From positions 2,480,001 through 2,544,000 of the forward strand of contig NZ_CP125295.1 in NCBI RefSeq assembly GCF_030412785.1: a stretch of DNA of 64,000 bases. The letters run 5' to 3'. This stretch comes from Paraburkholderia sabiae. Its GTDB lineage: Bacteria; Pseudomonadota; Gammaproteobacteria; Burkholderiales; Burkholderiaceae. The notes below the pieces were generated by a model, which was not told where the DNA came from, ran no database searches, and worked only from the letters and a program-made list of their open reading frames with translations. This document shows positions 62,522 through 64,000 of the stretch, one piece after another (the first letter of the stretch is position 1; the number at the start of each line of letters is the position of its first letter). The position numbers and the translations under genes were made by a program.

Positions 62522-64000
62522 TTGACAGGTGAGACGTTGCACGGCGGGGCTGCTGTTTCGTTCGCGCCGCCTGCGGAGGAAGACCTATTGCGACTGCGGG
62601 GTGTGGGCAAGCGCTTTCCCGGCGTCGTTGCACTGGACGGCATCGATCTCGATCTACGCGCAGGGGAAGTCCATGCCGTATGCGGCGAGAACGGCGCCGG
62701 AAAATCCACGCTGATGAAGATCATCAGCGGTCAATACCGTGCCGATGAGGGCACCGTGTGCTATCGAGGCGCACCAGTCCAGTTTGCTTCGACGTCCGAA
62801 GCACAGGCCGCCGGCATCGCGATCATCCATCAGGAGCTGAATCTCGTTCCGCATCTGTCCGTCGCGGAAAACATCTACCTCGCGCGCGAACCCAAACGCG
62901 GGCCGTTCGTCGACTACCGCACGCTTAACGCCAATGCGCGGCAGTGTCTGCAACGCATCGGGCTGAACGTGTCGCCGGTGACGCTGGTCGGCGCACTCTC
63001 GATCGCGCAGCAGCAGATGGTGGAGATTGCGAAGGCGCTCTCGCTGGACGCGCGCGTTCTGATCATGGATGAGCCCACGTCCTCACTGACGGAATCGGAA
63101 ACGGTCCAGCTGTTCCGGATCATCCGGGAGCTACGCGCCGATGGCGTGGCGATTCTTTATATCTCGCACCGGCTGGACGAGATGGCCGAAATCGTGGACC
63201 GCGTCACGGTGCTGCGCGATGGCCGACACATTGCGACAAGCGATTTTGCGTCGACAAGCATCAACGAGATCGTGGCTCGCATGGTGGGACGTCCGCTCGA
63301 CGACGCCTATCCGCCGCGCCAGTCCACGCCTACCGGCGAGCTCCTGCTACGCGTGCGCGATCTGCAACGGACGGGCACGTTCGGTCCCGTTTCGTTTGAA
63401 CTGCGCAAGGGCGAAATACTTGGCTTCGCAGGCCTGATGGGCGCGGGTCGTACCGAAGTCGCGCGTGCGATCTTCGGCGCCGATCGCCCCGACTCCGGTT
63501 CGATCCTGCTAGGCGACACCCCTGTGTCGATCGGATCGCCGCGCGAGGCGATCCGTCACGGCATAGCGTATCTGTCCGAAGACCGCAAGAAGGATGGTCT
63601 CGCGCTCTCCATGCCCGTTTCGGCAAACATCACACTCGCCAATGTGCGGGCCATCTCGTCGCGCGGCTTTCTGCGCTTCTCCGAAGAAGCGGCCGTCGCT
63701 GGGCGCTATGTGCGGGAGCTTGGCATCCGCACGCCGACGGTCCGGCAGATTGCGAAGAATCTCTCCGGCGGAAACCAGCAGAAGATCGTGATCAGCAAAT
63801 GGTTATACCGCGGCTCGCGCATCCTGTTCTTCGACGAACCGACCCGGGGCATCGATGTCGGCGCGAAGTACGCGATTTATGGGTTGATGGACCGACTCGC
63901 GTCAGACGGCGTCGGCGTCGTCCTGATCAGCTCCGAACTGCCTGAACTGCTCGGCATGACGGATCGCATTGCCGTCTTTCACGAAGGACGTATCACCGCG
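62522..64000 (+). CDS. Sugar ABC transporter ATPase, RbsA/XylG-like (partial)
   Basis: The double-domain ATPase of a ribose/xylose/galactose-type sugar importer, cut by the window end after 493 codons of about 500-520. It starts at TTG 62522 after GGAGG (62512-62516, five-base spacer). The first half has Walker A GENGAGKSTLMK, signature LSIAQQQMVEIAKAL and Walker B VLIMDEPTSSL. The second has the degenerate P-loop GLMGAGRTEVARAIFG, signature LSGGNQQKIVISKWL and FFDEPTRGIDVGAKY. The intact DEPTRG half is the rule in this family. The downstream permease and binding protein should follow beyond the window. The FCD-type GntR gene is divergent. Confidence 0.92.
   Translation, partial: MTGETLHGGAAVSFAPPAEEDLLRLRGVGKRFPGVVALDGIDLDLRAGEVHAVCGENGAGKSTLMKIISGQYRADEGTVCYRGAPVQFASTSEAQAAGIAIIHQELNLVPHLSVAENIYLAREPKRGPFVDYRTLNANARQCLQRIGLNVSPVTLVGALSIAQQQMVEIAKALSLDARVLIMDEPTSSLTESETVQLFRIIRELRADGVAILYISHRLDEMAEIVDRVTVLRDGRHIATSDFASTSINEIVARMVGRPLDDAYPPRQSTPTGELLLRVRDLQRTGTFGPVSFELRKGEILGFAGLMGAGRTEVARAIFGADRPDSGSILLGDTPVSIGSPREAIRHGIAYLSEDRKKDGLALSMPVSANITLANVRAISSRGFLRFSEEAAVAGRYVRELGIRTPTVRQIAKNLSGGNQQKIVISKWLYRGSRILFFDEPTRGIDVGAKYAIYGLMDRLASDGVGVVLISSELPELLGMTDRIAVFHEGRITA

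Overview
The window looks like a chromosomal segment (chromosome or megaplasmid) of a Burkholderiaceae bacterium, most likely Paraburkholderia, Caballeronia or Burkholderia. I infer this from the high-GC coding bias, several Burkholderia-typical families (DUF3331, a bacterioferritin with a DTExH motif), many LysR/GntR-controlled catabolic operons, and a contact-dependent inhibition locus in the Burkholderia order A-I-O-B. No rRNA, tRNA or CRISPR array was seen.

Layout. 1-8 kb: assorted single genes (small protein, NUDIX hydrolase, RDD membrane protein, exported NHL/SMP-30-like protein with an unusual hairpin-rich leader, methyltransferase, alpha/beta hydrolase, bacterioferritin, inositol-phosphatase-like enzyme, periplasmic Cache protein). 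8.1-11.4 kb: a large SAM-cyclase-AAA-TPR signalling protein. 11.4-23.6 kb: a catabolic island. A minus-strand operon (FAD monooxygenase, RidA, DUF1028, ArgE-like deacylase, NCS1 permease) diverges from a LysR gene, and a plus-strand operon (Rieske oxygenase, then a four-gene PotABCD-like ABC importer) follows. Both promoters carry the same 15-of-17-bp motif, so the two arms probably form one regulon for uptake and oxidative breakdown of a nitrogenous, perhaps N-methylated, compound.

23.6-29.8 kb: VOC protein, a short-chain dehydrogenase, an SDR remnant, DUF3331, a degenerate SDR-like gene, a GlxA-type AraC regulator, a histidine kinase and a DUF1223 protein. 30-34.5 kb: organic-acid transport (MHS-family MFS transporter, ModA-like binding protein, DctA symporter coupled to a LysR regulator). 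34.6-42.6 kb: a minus-strand GntR-headed gene set with a basic-amino-acid-type ABC importer, class III aminotransferase, gamma-glutamyltransferase family protein and agmatinase-family ureohydrolase, suggesting breakdown of a guanidino or gamma-glutamyl amine.

42.7-47.8 kb: decayed gene pieces (including half of a second DUF1223 gene), a fusion of an HdeD-like membrane domain with a putative cysteine-peptidase-like domain, DUF3047 and YciI proteins. 48-60.9 kb: a two-partner-secretion/CDI locus on the minus strand: bcpA (3307 codons), bcpI (immunity), bcpO (lipoprotein), bcpB (outer-membrane transporter). 61.5-64 kb: a GntR regulator divergent from a sugar ABC transporter ATPase that runs off the end of the window.

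Start codons were moved downstream from the longest reading frame wherever a Shine-Dalgarno sequence or domain boundary favoured it. All functional names are from reading the translated sequences; no database search was run.
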